From Gemella haemolysans (GTDB lineage Bacteria; Bacillota; Bacilli; Staphylococcales; Gemellaceae), in NCBI RefSeq assembly GCF_012273215.1, contig NZ_CP050965.1:248001-312000 (forward strand): a DNA stretch of 64,000 nucleotides, read 5' to 3'. The notes under the pieces were generated by a model. It ran no database searches and was not told the DNA's origin. It was given only the letters and a program-made list of their open reading frames with translations. Below, piece after piece: positions 45,460 to 54,207 of this stretch; within the stretch, counting starts at the first letter, position 1, and every line of letters begins with the position of its first letter. The position numbers and the translations under genes were made by a program.

Positions 45460-45577
45460 AATAACAACGTAAAGTAGAATACAAATAAACGTTATTGAAG
45501 TCTTTCTATTAAGAGATTGGAATGTAATTAGTTGTTGAAAAGTACAGGTCGGAATATTTTAGGAAATGGAGAAAGTG

Positions 45578-46393
45578 ATGGATAATATAATAGATGTAAA
45601 AGGTCTAAAAAGAAGTTTTAAGACTCTGAAAAACGGTGAATTTGAAGCTATAAAAGGAATAGAATTTTCAGTGAAAGAAGGAGAAATTTTTGGTTTGTTA
45701 GGACCTAATGGTGCAGGTAAAACAACAACAATAAAAATTTTAACTACGATGCTTGCACCAAGTGAGGGGAGTGTAAAAGTTTTAGGTTTTGATACTTTTC
45801 ATGAAGCCAAAAAGGTTAGAGAGCATATAAATTTTGTTTTTGGTGGAGAGCGTAGCCTATACTGGCGACTAAGCGCAAGAGATAACCTAGCATATTTTGC
45901 TGATCTTTATAAAATTCCACGTAAAGCGCAAAATGAACTTATTGAAAATTTAATAAAACGTGTTGGTCTTAGTGAATTTATTGATAAAAAAGTAGAAACC
46001 TTCTCGAAAGGTATGAAACAAAGATTACAGATTGCACGTTCATTACTCAATAATCCGAAAATAATATTTTTAGATGAGCCTAGTATAGGTCTAGACCCAA
46101 TAGGAGCAAAAGAACTTCGTGAACTTATTAAAGAATTAGCCAAAGATGGTGTAACTATATTATTAACAACTCATTATATGCCTGAAGCAGAAGAACTTTG
46201 CAATAGAATTGCAATAATAAAAAAAGGTGAACTGCTTGCCTTAGATGATGTGGTAGGATTACAAAATCTTGTTTCTTACGAACGAAAAGAAGAAATAAAA
46301 GCGAAAAAAATTCGTGAGCAAGAGGAGAAAAATAAACAAAACCTAGAAATAACTTTGGAAGATATTTATATAGAATTATTGGGGGAGAAATAA
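45578..46393 (+). CDS. ABC-2 type transporter ATPase (DrrA-like)
   Basis: 271 aa. Walker A GPNGAGKTT, Q-loop FVFGGERSLYWRL (unusual for lacking a clear Gln, typical of this subfamily), signature FSKGMKQRLQIAR, Walker B IIFLDEPSIGLD and switch TTHYM. The signature has SKG instead of SGG, common in the DrrA/NatA class. ATG 45578 is chosen because GGAG is six bases upstream. First of a three-gene unit with two permeases. Confidence 0.9.
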   Translation: MDNIIDVKGLKRSFKTLKNGEFEAIKGIEFSVKEGEIFGLLGPNGAGKTTTIKILTTMLAPSEGSVKVLGFDTFHEAKKVREHINFVFGGERSLYWRLSARDNLAYFADLYKIPRKAQNELIENLIKRVGLSEFIDKKVETFSKGMKQRLQIARSLLNNPKIIFLDEPSIGLDPIGAKELRELIKELAKDGVTILLTTHYMPEAEELCNRIAIIKKGELLALDDVVGLQNLVSYERKEEIKAKKIREQEEKNKQNLEITLEDIYIELLGEK

Positions 46394-46394
46394 T

Positions 46395-47165
46395 ATGAGG
46401 GCTATTTTAATGAGTGCAAGGGTTCAGATGAAGCAATCGATAGCACGACCGATGTTTAGATTTTGTATTTTTATTGGTCCTATACTGAGTGGTATTTTGT
46501 TAGGTATGATATATCAAAATCGTAGTATCGAAGATTTTATGCTTTACGCCTTTATCGGAGCTGGGATATCTACATTTTGGGGAAGTATTTGTTTCTCATC
46601 AGCGAGTGACATGGATAGAGAAAAATGGATGGGAACAATGCCGATGATCTTCACTTCACCGATAGGTTTCGAAAATATTATTTTTGGGAAAATATTAGGT
46701 AATACATTTTGGGGAATGTTTAGTTTTTGTCTTAATATGTTAACTGTAAAAATTTTATTTAATATAAATATAGTATTTTCTAATTTTCTATATTTTATTT
46801 TAATTACACTGTTAATGATAATTTCTATGATAGCTGTCGGTTTTATGATGGCAGGTTTATTTACTCTATCAAGAAAAATAAGTGTACTTATGAATGTAAT
46901 TGATTATCCAATAATAATGTTAACTGGAATGGTCTTTCCAATATCGATTTTTCCAAAATTTATTCAGTATTTTTCATATTTATTAAGTCCAACATGGGCT
47001 ATGGAAGGATATAAATTAGCTGTTCAAGGTGGAAGTAATGAAGAATTGTTAAGAGTAGCATTGATTTTAGTTTCTATTACTACTATTTATTTTATAATTA
47101 GTATATTTTCATTTAAAAAAATAAAAAAACTTTGTGTAGTAAATGGAACATTGGAGGTGTTTTAA
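46395..47165 (+). CDS. ABC-2 permease 1
   Basis: 256 aa with six predicted helices. TMPMIFTSPIGFENIIFGKIL is the intracellular coupling region (read in parts) and PIIMLTGMVFPIS the late-loop motif. Starts one base after the ATPase stop, so translation is coupled. Forms a heterodimer with permease 2. Confidence 0.88.
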   Translation: MRAILMSARVQMKQSIARPMFRFCIFIGPILSGILLGMIYQNRSIEDFMLYAFIGAGISTFWGSICFSSASDMDREKWMGTMPMIFTSPIGFENIIFGKILGNTFWGMFSFCLNMLTVKILFNINIVFSNFLYFILITLLMIISMIAVGFMMAGLFTLSRKISVLMNVIDYPIIMLTGMVFPISIFPKFIQYFSYLLSPTWAMEGYKLAVQGGSNEELLRVALILVSITTIYFIISIFSFKKIKKLCVVNGTLEVF

Positions 47166-47166
47166 T

Positions 47167-47955
47167 ATGGAAAATATATCTAGATTTTTTAGAAGAATTA
47201 GATTTTCATATAAAATGGCTTCTGTACTTAGTGATTGGCGTACATTCTTTACTATTGATTTATTAATCCCATTAATGCAAATGATGTGTTATTCTTTGGT
47301 TGGATATTATGTTTATGGAGCAGAAAATATTGAAAAATGGGTTATAAGTAACGCGATAGTAACAAGTGCCTTTTCGGCAATTTATAGAGTAGGATTACAA
47401 CTTGCAAGAGAGCGCGCTAGTGGAACGTTATCGTTAATGCTTGCAACAAAGACTAGTATTTCAGAAGTTTTATTATCGAGTGCGATTTCTACGATGCTTT
47501 TAAGTTTCATTTCAGTAGTTTTTGGGGTTAGTATTCTTAGTGTAACATTAGGATTAGTATGGACTGTTCAAAAAATTTTAGAATTTATTTTGGTTTTAAT
47601 ACTTGCGATTTTCACAGCAACTTGTTTTGGTTTTTTCTTCTCGTGTTTTATTCTGTTAACGACTGAAATTCATTTAGTTACTAACACAATAGATAAAGTA
47701 CTTCTAATATTTACAGGAGCAAACTTTCCAGTTAGTAGCTTTCCACATCTAGTAGAGCAGTTTTGTTATATGTTGCCACTAACACGTTCTATATTATTAG
47801 CACAAAGATTACTAAGTGGTGAAAGTGTGATAAATAACTTATATCTAGTTAGAGGAGAGGTAATTTTAGCTTCTATATTTTTAATACTAGGAATAATAAT
47901 GTTAAAAAATATGGAACGTGCAGCAATAAAAGGCGGAACGTTAGATATGCTGTAA
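47167..47955 (+). CDS. ABC-2 permease 2
   Basis: 262 aa with six helices. RERASGTLSLMLATKTSISEV is the coupling region (read in parts) and TGANFPVSSFP the late-loop motif. ATG 47167 has GGAGGTG upstream inside the preceding gene's end and removes an implausible N-terminal extension. The operon likely exports a drug, peptide or other amphipath; no neighbour identifies the substrate. Confidence 0.88.
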   Translation: MENISRFFRRIRFSYKMASVLSDWRTFFTIDLLIPLMQMMCYSLVGYYVYGAENIEKWVISNAIVTSAFSAIYRVGLQLARERASGTLSLMLATKTSISEVLLSSAISTMLLSFISVVFGVSILSVTLGLVWTVQKILEFILVLILAIFTATCFGFFFSCFILLTTEIHLVTNTIDKVLLIFTGANFPVSSFPHLVEQFCYMLPLTRSILLAQRLLSGESVINNLYLVRGEVILASIFLILGIIMLKNMERAAIKGGTLDML

Positions 47956-47962
47956 TTTCAAT

Positions 47963-48000
47963 AAAGGAGATTTAGAGTTGGTATTCTAAATCTCTTTAAC
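47963..48000 (+). terminator. Terminator of the three-gene ABC operon
   Basis: GGAGATTTAGA / TTCTAAATCTC stem then TTTAA. Confidence 0.8.
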
Positions 48001-48480
48001 TATATAAATATTGTAAAATTCTTTTAGTATTATAATTTTGTATAAAGTATAATTTTCAAAATAAGGAATAAATATGAGTCTTGAAAATTATTTAAAGAAT
48101 AAATTTTTAAAAAAGGTAAACAGCTGTATATTAAACAAAAAGAGAGAACTAAATATACAAATGAAAAACGGAGAAGTCATATCAATTTAGGACTTTTTTA
48201 TATATTAAATTGGGAAAATTATTGTTGAATGAAATATGTAGATAATTGTTCATTTTATCAATGAAAAACATACTCATATTTTATTAATTAATAAATAGAA
48301 TTTAAATGTTTTTATTTGTTAATAACATTTAAAACTGTTATAATAAAGGCGAAGAATTAGAAGGTGTTATTGTGAGTAGTTATATAACAGAATTCATTGT
48401 GAAGAATAAAAGAAGTCTATTCTTTATAATAATATTTTTTAATAAAAATTGTTTAGATTTAATAAATTAAGGTGAGAGAA
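48001..48480. other. Stretch with two very short frames
   Basis: A 38-codon frame at 48074-48190 starts MSLENYLKNKF after AAGGAAT and ends KNGEVISI, reminiscent of the recombinase tail at 48819-48962 (KNGQVIEI). A 32-codon frame begins with GTG near 48372 after GAAGGTG and is partly hydrophobic. Both are probably debris; neither is called as a gene. Confidence 0.45.
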
Positions 48481-48804
48481 ATGACAAGAAAGAAATATAT
48501 ATATTTAGCAATAGTGATAGGGATTTCTATATTTATATCTTATTTTTTTATAAGTGATATACGTGAATGGGCTGTAATAACTAATGTATTTTTAGCTAGT
48601 TTTCTTATATATACATCGTATCTTTTATTTTATAAAAAGAGTTATAATTTATTAGCTGGTATGACGGAAGAAGAATTGAAAAAATCTGAAAGTGATATAG
48701 AAATAAGACTTAAGTATGAAAAAGGTGCGAAAATTATGGGGGTAATTTCTTTTATTGGAGGACTTTTTGTACTGTATATATTATACTCGTCTTTGAAATT
48801 ATAA
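48481..48804 (+). CDS. Small three-helix membrane protein, unknown
   Basis: 107 aa: helices at about 8-25, 33-52 and 85-105, with a charged cytosolic loop (MTEEELKKSESDIEIRLKYE) between the second and third. The layout resembles DUF3899-type proteins but the match is not certain. AAGGTGAGAG precedes ATG 48481. Immediately followed by a recombinase remnant. Confidence 0.65.
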   Translation: MTRKKYIYLAIVIGISIFISYFFISDIREWAVITNVFLASFLIYTSYLLFYKKSYNLLAGMTEEELKKSESDIEIRLKYEKGAKIMGVISFIGGLFVLYILYSSLKL

Positions 48805-48818
48805 TAATTTTTAAGTTG

Positions 48819-48962
48819 TTTATAGAATTACTAACGAAACAAGAACACATGGTCACAGCGTTTGATGAGAAACTGTTCAATATATTAGTTAAAAAAATGG
48901 TTATATATACGAAAGATAAAATAGAAGTCCACTTCAAAAATGGTCAGGTCATAGAAATATGA
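48819..48962 (+). pseudogene. Serine recombinase C-terminal remnant
   Basis: An open frame without start codon encodes FIELLTKQEHMVTAFDEKLF, then VKKMVIYTKDKIEVHF and ends KNGQVIEI-stop. This is the usual C-terminal end of large serine recombinases (FDExLFxxLVxKxxVY...FKNGxxIEI). The rest of the gene is missing, so it marks a lost mobile element. Confidence 0.7.
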
Positions 48963-49015
48963 TTTAGCTGTTTTTATGAATGGAATGAAACATTCATTTT
49001 ATGATATAATATAAA

Positions 49016-49350
49016 AGATTGACAGAGATGAGAAATAATGAGGCTTGCCTAAATCGTTAAAAAGTGAGGCACGAAGTAGCGATAAACGAAAGATATCACT
49101 ACGGAGTTAGTAAGGGAACTAGCTTGCTCACCAAATAGTGGTGAGTGTATGAGATTGAGATGATTTATCATCCAATCGAATTGTTCCGTTGCACCCCCTA
49201 AGAGGGTTTTACACCCTAGCAGTGACAACTAGCAATTAGCTTCATCACTAAGTGATTTGCTAATTCCAGTTGTTGTTGCATACATTGTACCTAAGTGTTT
49301 TACGACTGCTTCGCTTCATAAAACACAAACGTACAACGCATAGTGATAAA
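49016..49350 (+). ncRNA. Candidate structured RNA / leader upstream of HAD phosphatase
   Basis: About 335 bp, clearly richer in G and C than its surroundings, after a TATAAT box (49004-49009). A three-way junction can be drawn at 49063-49132: P1 GTGAG/CTCAC, P2 GTAGCGATA/TATCACTAC, P3 GTTAG/CTAGC. P1's 3' strand can instead pair with GGTGAG at 49140-49145, a switch-like choice. Further stems are GATTGAGATGAT/ATCATCCAATC, CAACTAGCAATTAGC/GCTAATTCCAGTTG and GTGTTTTA/TAAAACAC. It does not match riboswitch, T-box, RNase P, tmRNA or SRP consensus known to me. Could be a leader or an independent RNA. Confidence 0.5.
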
Positions 49351-49365
49351 AAAAGGAGCTTTTGT

Positions 49366-50178
49366 ATGATAAAATTAGTTGTTACAGATATTGATGATAC
49401 GCTATTAAATAGTGATCGTGAGATTTCTAAAAAAAATAGAGAAGTAATTGAAGAGTGTAAGAAACAAGATATTAAAGTTATTTTAGCGTCAGGTAGACCT
49501 GATTTTGGAATGATGAGTATAGTAGAGGATTTACAACTTGATAGTTATGATAACTACTTACTTTCATTTAATGGAGCTAGAATCGCTAATCTTAAAACAA
49601 ATGAAGTGATTTATGAGAAGTTCTTATCGCCTGAGAGAATTAAGTTCTTAATAGATGTTGCTTTGGAGAATGATTGTGATATTCTTACTTACCAAGGTGG
49701 GAAAGTTCTTACGAATCGTGACAATGAATACGCACGAATTGAGTCTGGTTTAGTAAGTGCAGAATTAGTAATTAGTGAGAACATGAAAGATGATATTAAA
49801 GAAGGTGCTGCTAAGGTAATAATTCTTAAACATCCTGATGAAGCTGTTGAGGTGAAAGATAAACTTGCACTTGAATTAGGTGATGACTATGAAGTAGCTA
49901 TGTCTAAACCGTTCTTTATCGAGATTAATGATAAAGGTATTTCTAAAGGAGTATCTTTAGATTCATTATGTAAAAAACTTGGTTTAACAAATGAGAATGT
50001 AATGGCATTAGGTGATGGGCTTAATGATTTAAGCATGATTGAGTTCGCTGGTATGGGAGTTGCGGTTGATAATGCTAATACTACTTTAAAAGAAGCGGCG
50101 AATTTTATTTCTAAGTCGAATGATGAAGATGGTTTCGCTTATGCTATTGAAAAATTTGTTCTTGGTAAAGATGTGTAG
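49366..50178 (+). CDS. Cof-type HAD-superfamily phosphatase
   Basis: 270 aa. Motif I DIDDTLLNSD (nucleophile and acid Asp), motif II LASGRP, motif III Lys in KPFFIEINDKGISKG and motif IV ALGDGLNDLSMIE; the large C2B cap is typical of Cof-type sugar- or cofactor-phosphatases. Cytosolic, Mg-dependent. ATG 49366 is fixed by AAGGAG (49353-49358); upstream in-frame codons lie in the structured segment and are not coding. rlmH follows 16 bp later. Confidence 0.93.
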   Translation: MIKLVVTDIDDTLLNSDREISKKNREVIEECKKQDIKVILASGRPDFGMMSIVEDLQLDSYDNYLLSFNGARIANLKTNEVIYEKFLSPERIKFLIDVALENDCDILTYQGGKVLTNRDNEYARIESGLVSAELVISENMKDDIKEGAAKVIILKHPDEAVEVKDKLALELGDDYEVAMSKPFFIEINDKGISKGVSLDSLCKKLGLTNENVMALGDGLNDLSMIEFAGMGVAVDNANTTLKEAANFISKSNDEDGFAYAIEKFVLGKDV

Positions 50179-50194
50179 ATAGAAAGAGGTTCTG

Positions 50195-50671
50195 ATGAAA
50201 GTAACTTTGATTTGTGTAGGTAAAGTTAAGGAGAAATTTTATAGGGATGCTATAAAAGAATATGAAAAACGTCTTGGAGCATATATTAAGTTATATACTA
50301 TTGAAATTTCAGATGAAAAAGTAAAGGTAGAAAATGATTCAGAAATAGCTCTTGCGATGGAAAAAGAAGGGAATAACATATTATCAAAAATTAAAGATAA
50401 TCAATATGTTATTACTTTAGAAATCTTAGGTAAGAATTTATCAAGTGAAGAATTTGCATCGAAAATTGATAATTTAATGCTTACAGGTAAGAGTGATGTT
50501 GCATTAGTAATTGGTGGAAGTTATGGTCTTTCTGATAGTGTGAAAAAACGTAGTAATTTTGCATTATCGTTTAGTAAAATGACGTTTCCACACCAGATGA
50601 TGCGTGTTGTTTTACTTGAACAAGTGTATAGAGCTTATCGTATAATAACAGGAGCAAGTTATCATAAATAA
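50195..50671 (+). CDS. rlmH: 23S rRNA m3-pseudouridine-1915 methyltransferase RlmH
   Basis: 158 aa SPOUT-fold methyltransferase: N-terminal KVTLICVGKVKEKFYRDAI, SAM-binding knot IGGSYGLSDSV and C-terminal FPHQMMRVVLLEQVYRAYRI, ending ITGASYHK, are near-invariant. Methylates pseudouridine 1915 of 23S rRNA on assembled ribosomes. In staphylococci the 3' end of this gene is the SCCmec attachment site; the end here (GGAGCAAGTTATCATAAATAA) is similar, but no cassette follows. Confidence 0.97.
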   Translation: MKVTLICVGKVKEKFYRDAIKEYEKRLGAYIKLYTIEISDEKVKVENDSEIALAMEKEGNNILSKIKDNQYVITLEILGKNLSSEEFASKIDNLMLTGKSDVALVIGGSYGLSDSVKKRSNFALSFSKMTFPHQMMRVVLLEQVYRAYRIITGASYHK

Positions 50672-50859
50672 TATAATAGGTGCTGAACTGGAAATTTTAT
50701 TTTTTACAAAGTTTATATAAAATATCATAGACGCAGTGGCCTATTGATATCTAAATTCGCTTTATAAAAGTTTTTTAGATATCTAATAAATAGCCTGTGC
50801 GGGGGTGACTCGACAAAATCGATTTTGATGTGTACCCAAAATTCTGGACACATATATAT

Positions 50860-51753
50860 TTAGTTTAGACAAGTGGATGTTATCCTGTATTGTACAGGAG
50901 GCATCCATTTTGTTTTTGATTGAATTCTCTTGTTGTTGTAATAATTTATATATTCAGATACAGCTTTACTAAACTCTTCAAATGACATATAAACCTTTTC
51001 ATAACCATAATATATCTCCGTCTTCATTCTTCCAAAAAGTGATTCCATGATACTATTATCATAACAATTTCCCTTTCTAGACATCGATTGAATGATTCCA
51101 TGTTTTTTTAACTCACTTCTATAGTGTGAATGTTGATACTGCCACCCTTGATCAGAATGCATAATTAATCCTTCTGTATTTGGAAATTTATTAAATGCTT
51201 GTTCTAACATCCTTTTTATCTGATCTAAATTTGGATGTAAAGATAAATCATATGATATTATTTCATTTGTATGCATATCTAGAATCGCTGAAAAATAGCA
51301 CTTTCCCCATAAAAAATTGAATTGTGATACATCTGTAGTCCATTTCTGTAAAGGAGCAGTCGTACTAAAATCTCGATTTATTATATTATTAGCGACTTTT
51401 CCTACTGTTCCCTTATATGAATGGTATCTTTCTTTAGGAGTTTTCCCTTTCAATCCTTCTTTATGCATAAGACTTTGTACTCGTTTATGATTTACTTTAA
51501 AACCTCTATTAATTAGTTCATTGTGAACTCTACGGACACCATATAGTCCTTTATTTTCGGTAAAAATAATTTTAATTTCTTTTAACACTGGTTCATTACG
51601 AATAGCCTCAACACCTACTTCTTCCTTATTTACTAAATAATAATACGTTGATTTTGCCATTCCTATTTCTTGTAAAAGGCATTTTAATTGATATCCTTTT
51701 TTTCTAAGTTCTTTGATGATTGCTGCTTTTTCGCCTTGAGTTGCGCAGCCCAT
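50860..51753 (-). CDS. IS3-family transposase OrfB (DDE integrase domain)
   Basis: 297 aa. An N-terminal HTH_21-like region (GLYGVRRVHNELINRGFKVNHKRV) precedes an rve/DDE core with catalytic Asp in WTTDVSQF, Asp in HSDQGWQYQH and Glu in NSIMESLFGRMK. The first ~20 residues overlap orfA and are normally read only as part of the frameshifted OrfAB transposase. Ends 35 bp inside the left terminus. Confidence 0.95.
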   Translation of the reverse strand: MGCATQGEKAAIIKELRKKGYQLKCLLQEIGMAKSTYYYLVNKEEVGVEAIRNEPVLKEIKIIFTENKGLYGVRRVHNELINRGFKVNHKRVQSLMHKEGLKGKTPKERYHSYKGTVGKVANNIINRDFSTTAPLQKWTTDVSQFNFLWGKCYFSAILDMHTNEIISYDLSLHPNLDQIKRMLEQAFNKFPNTEGLIMHSDQGWQYQHSHYRSELKKHGIIQSMSRKGNCYDNSIMESLFGRMKTEIYYGYEKVYMSFEEFSKAVSEYINYYNNKRIQSKTKWMPPVQYRITSTCLN

Positions 51754-52268
51754 TTTTCTCGCCTCAAGGCTATTAATTTTTTTATTATTTCTTTTTCCGC
51801 TTTAATATTTTCGATTTCCGCTTTTATAAATTTATTTTCTGCACGTAATCTAATTAATTCTTCTCTTTCTGACTCTTTTAATGGTTTAGGACTACTATTT
51901 TCTTTCATGATAGGTACCTTTCTTGGTCTTCCTTTCTTCTCATCTACAAGTCCATTATAACCTTTTTCTTTATATTTTTGAACCCATTTATACAGTGTCC
52001 TATAGTTAATTCCATTGTCTAGTGCAACGGAATTATATGAATAACCAGCTAAAATTTTAGAAACTAATACTAGTTTTTCTTCTGAATTCCACTTCTTATT
52101 TTTTGTTTTATGTCGCAAGACACCTACTCCTAACGAATCAACCATTCTTTTCCATTTTCTAATAGTATCTTTAAATTTTCTAGTAGTTATTCCATTCGGT
52201 GTTTCTGGATATTCCCCTCTTTCATACATCTCAACACATTTTACTTTAAATTCAAAACTATAACGCAT
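51684..52268 (-). CDS. IS3-family OrfA (helix-turn-helix protein)
   Basis: 194 aa with two HTH regions: RYSFEFKVKCVEMYERG near the start and YSYNSVALDNGINYRTLYKWVQKY in the middle (read in parts). A Glu/Lys leucine-zipper-like helix (ELIRLRAENKFIKAEIENI) lies before the overlap. Binds the IS ends and supplies the N-terminus of OrfAB by -1 frameshift. The start is taken at ATG 52268 rather than the longer in-frame extension, which would run through the terminal repeat. Confidence 0.93.
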   Translation of the reverse strand: MRYSFEFKVKCVEMYERGEYPETPNGITTRKFKDTIRKWKRMVDSLGVGVLRHKTKNKKWNSEEKLVLVSKILAGYSYNSVALDNGINYRTLYKWVQKYKEKGYNGLVDEKKGRPRKVPIMKENSSPKPLKESEREELIRLRAENKFIKAEIENIKAEKEIIKKLIALRREKWAAQLKAKKQQSSKNLEKKDIN

Positions 52269-52409
52269 AAAAATACCCCTTTCACTGGTTTGTCCAGTAA
52301 AAGGGGTACATATCATTTCTCCGAAATCACGATTTTTGAGTCACTCCCTTTTTTACTATTAATTCATAAAGATTTTTAGTATAATAAAGGGTAGAAAAGG
52401 AGAAAAGTT

Positions 52410-53183
52410 ATGTTTGGATTTAATAATCATATGTTAGAAGCATTATTTGATATCTTCGGAGGGATAGCTACTCTATATGCTAGTATTGGATATATTGTTT
52501 CAGTTATCTTTTCAAAAATTATGTTTGATATACTTGGGGTTAAACCGATTTTAGCACTTATACCATTTTATAATACATATAGGATTTATAAAGAGTATAA
52601 AGGTCGTGTTTGGAAGAGAAACTGGGGAGTCGCGTATATACTAACTTTTATTTTTCCCGCTGGTATTATCACAGGTGTAGTATTAAATTTGACGAGTTAT
52701 AAGGTGAATAATGAAGTTGTGTTTAATTTCATGCTTCTTTTTCTTGTTAGTATAATAATAGTTTTTATATGTTTTCTAATAATAAATGTATTTGGTGTAA
52801 TTATGTTATTTATTATGTATTTACCTATTTTTGATACAAAAGTAAGAAAAGTAGTATTGAATATTCAAGCGGTACTAACATTGTTAGTTGTACTTGGAAA
52901 TAGTATTATGCTTAAAGTAGATCTTCATTTTGATTCTCTATTGTTAGTGATGATACAAATGATTTTTTCTGTTGTATTTACGATTGTTTATCTTTTAGCG
53001 GCAAGAGAAGTTAGAGCTAGAATTAGAAGTGGAGAATATTTTCTTCAGGAAAAATTAGATTATGGGACTATGGATAGTTTTGAAGTAAATGAAACCCTAA
53101 AAGCTCGTAAGAGAAGGTTAGTAGTGCCTATAATTTCTAATGAATTTAATTATAATGTATTAGAAAATAATGATGTGAAATAA
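52410..53183 (+). CDS. Polytopic membrane protein of unknown function (paralog 1)
   Basis: 257 aa with about five membrane helices. The core FSKIMFDILGVKPILALIPFYNTYRIYKEYKG resembles the IPxYN motif of DUF5684-type proteins (read in parts), followed by WKRNWGVAYI. The C-terminal ~60 residues are cytosolic and basic (RARIRSGEY, LKARKRR). GGAG before ATG. Its nearest relative is the next gene. Confidence 0.75.
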   Translation: MFGFNNHMLEALFDIFGGIATLYASIGYIVSVIFSKIMFDILGVKPILALIPFYNTYRIYKEYKGRVWKRNWGVAYILTFIFPAGIITGVVLNLTSYKVNNEVVFNFMLLFLVSIIIVFICFLIINVFGVIMLFIMYLPIFDTKVRKVVLNIQAVLTLLVVLGNSIMLKVDLHFDSLLLVMIQMIFSVVFTIVYLLAAREVRARIRSGEYFLQEKLDYGTMDSFEVNETLKARKRRLVVPIISNEFNYNVLENNDVK

Positions 53184-53196
53184 AGGAGGAATTTTT

Positions 53197-53991
53197 ATGT
53201 TTGAAATAGATGAACATCTGATGAGTCAGATATTGGCTATAGGTTTAATTGTGTTGCTCATCGTAGTTTTTTTTGGATATATTATTACAGCGATATTTTC
53301 AAAAATTATGTTTGATATACTTGGGGTTAGGCCAGGACTTGCGTTTATACCATTTTATAATACTTATAGAATTTATAAAGAATATAAAGGGCGTGTTTGG
53401 AAGAGGAATTGGGGAGTTGCATATATAATAACTTTTGTGTTGCCTATGGCAGTCATAGGAGGATTCGTATTTGCATTAATTAACTTACCGATAATTACAG
53501 GTGATAGATTTCATGAAGAATTAGCAACGACTCTGATTTTAGGGTTTGCCGTATTGATAATTGGTGGAATAGTAATCTCAGTATTTAATTTTATTCTGTT
53601 ATTTATTACGTATTTACCAATTTTCGATACAAAAGGCAGAAGAATAGTATTATATATCCAAGCTGGATTAACGATTTTATCTTTATTTAGTGGATATATT
53701 TTTCAAGGAGATCCTGTATTAAGAAATATTTTCTCAGTATCTCAATTTATATTCTCTATTGTCTTTATGGTTGTCTACTTTGTTGCTGCCACAGATATTA
53801 GAGCTAGAGTTAGAAGCGGTAAATATGTTCTTCAGGAAAAATTAGACTATAATACTTTAAATGGTTATGAAATAAGTTCTATCTTAAAAGCGCGTGATAG
53901 AAAATTGGTTGTTCCAGTTATGTATAATAATTCGATGAATGATTATCAAGTGAACAACAATGAAGAAGTAAATAGAATTGAATATGTTTAA
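53197..53991 (+). CDS. Polytopic membrane protein of unknown function (paralog 2)
   Basis: 264 aa, the same architecture as the preceding gene and sharing FSKIMFDILGV, PFYNTYRIYKEYKGRVWKRN, YLPIFDTK and LQEKLDY. Conservation is strongest in the cytosolic loop after helix 2 and in the tail, and weak in the helices, so a shared cytosolic partner or function is likely. 13 bp downstream of paralog 1, with AAAGGAGG in the gap; terminator at 53997. Confidence 0.75.
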   Translation: MFEIDEHLMSQILAIGLIVLLIVVFFGYIITAIFSKIMFDILGVRPGLAFIPFYNTYRIYKEYKGRVWKRNWGVAYIITFVLPMAVIGGFVFALINLPIITGDRFHEELATTLILGFAVLIIGGIVISVFNFILLFITYLPIFDTKGRRIVLYIQAGLTILSLFSGYIFQGDPVLRNIFSVSQFIFSIVFMVVYFVAATDIRARVRSGKYVLQEKLDYNTLNGYEISSILKARDRKLVVPVMYNNSMNDYQVNNNEEVNRIEYV

Positions 53992-53996
53992 AGAAA

Positions 53997-54040
53997 GAAA
54001 CTAGAGGAATCGAACATGATGTTAGATTCCTCTAGTTTTT
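53997..54040 (+). terminator. Terminator after the paralog pair
   Basis: AACTAGAGGAATC / GATTCCTCTAGTT stem then TTTTT. Confidence 0.9.
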
Positions 54041-54207
54041 TATGTAAGATTTTAAGTGTTTTCTATAGTTATTTAGTAAATATTGAAACTAATATTAATT
54101 TAAAATAGTGTTATGTTAGATTTTCTAACGTATATTTACAGATGTAGTGTTTTTTACAGTATAATAGGTAGCGTAATAAAACAAATAAAACGAGGAGTTG
54201 ACTCTTA

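Larger units (their letters stand above)
50826..52315 (-). mobile_element. IS3-family insertion sequence (IS150 group), intact
   Basis: 1490 bp. Imperfect terminal inverted repeats are TGATGTGTACCC...TTCTGGAC on the left and TGATATGTACCC...TACTGGAC on the right. A 3-bp target duplication TTT flanks it (50823-50825 and 52316-52318). Two overlapping frames, orfA and orfB, with an A-AAA-AAG slippery site (51696-51702) allow a -1 frameshift fusion, as is standard for IS3 elements. Both frames look intact, so it is probably active or recently arrived. Confidence 0.95.
50725..52348 (-). repeat. Two-hairpin intergenic repeat, copy 3, split by an IS
   Basis: Inverted relative to copies 1 and 2. 50725-50825 holds hairpin 2 and half of hairpin 1; 52316-52348 holds the rest (TTTCTCCGAAATCACG...TCACTCCC). 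Joining the two parts and removing one TTT restores the copy 2 sequence. The insertion sits in the apical part of hairpin 1. Confidence 0.93.

Noticed and set aside
49270-49365. N-terminal extension of the HAD phosphatase from 49270
   Set aside because: It runs through stem-forming DNA, has no SD, and gives a Leu/His/Arg-rich extension unlike the family; AAGGAG fixes the start at 49366.
50640-50671. SCCmec-type attachment site at the 3' end of rlmH
   Set aside because: The gene end is similar to the staphylococcal site, but no cassette recombinase, direct repeat or cassette boundary is seen; the only insertion downstream is an IS3-family element in an unrelated repeat.
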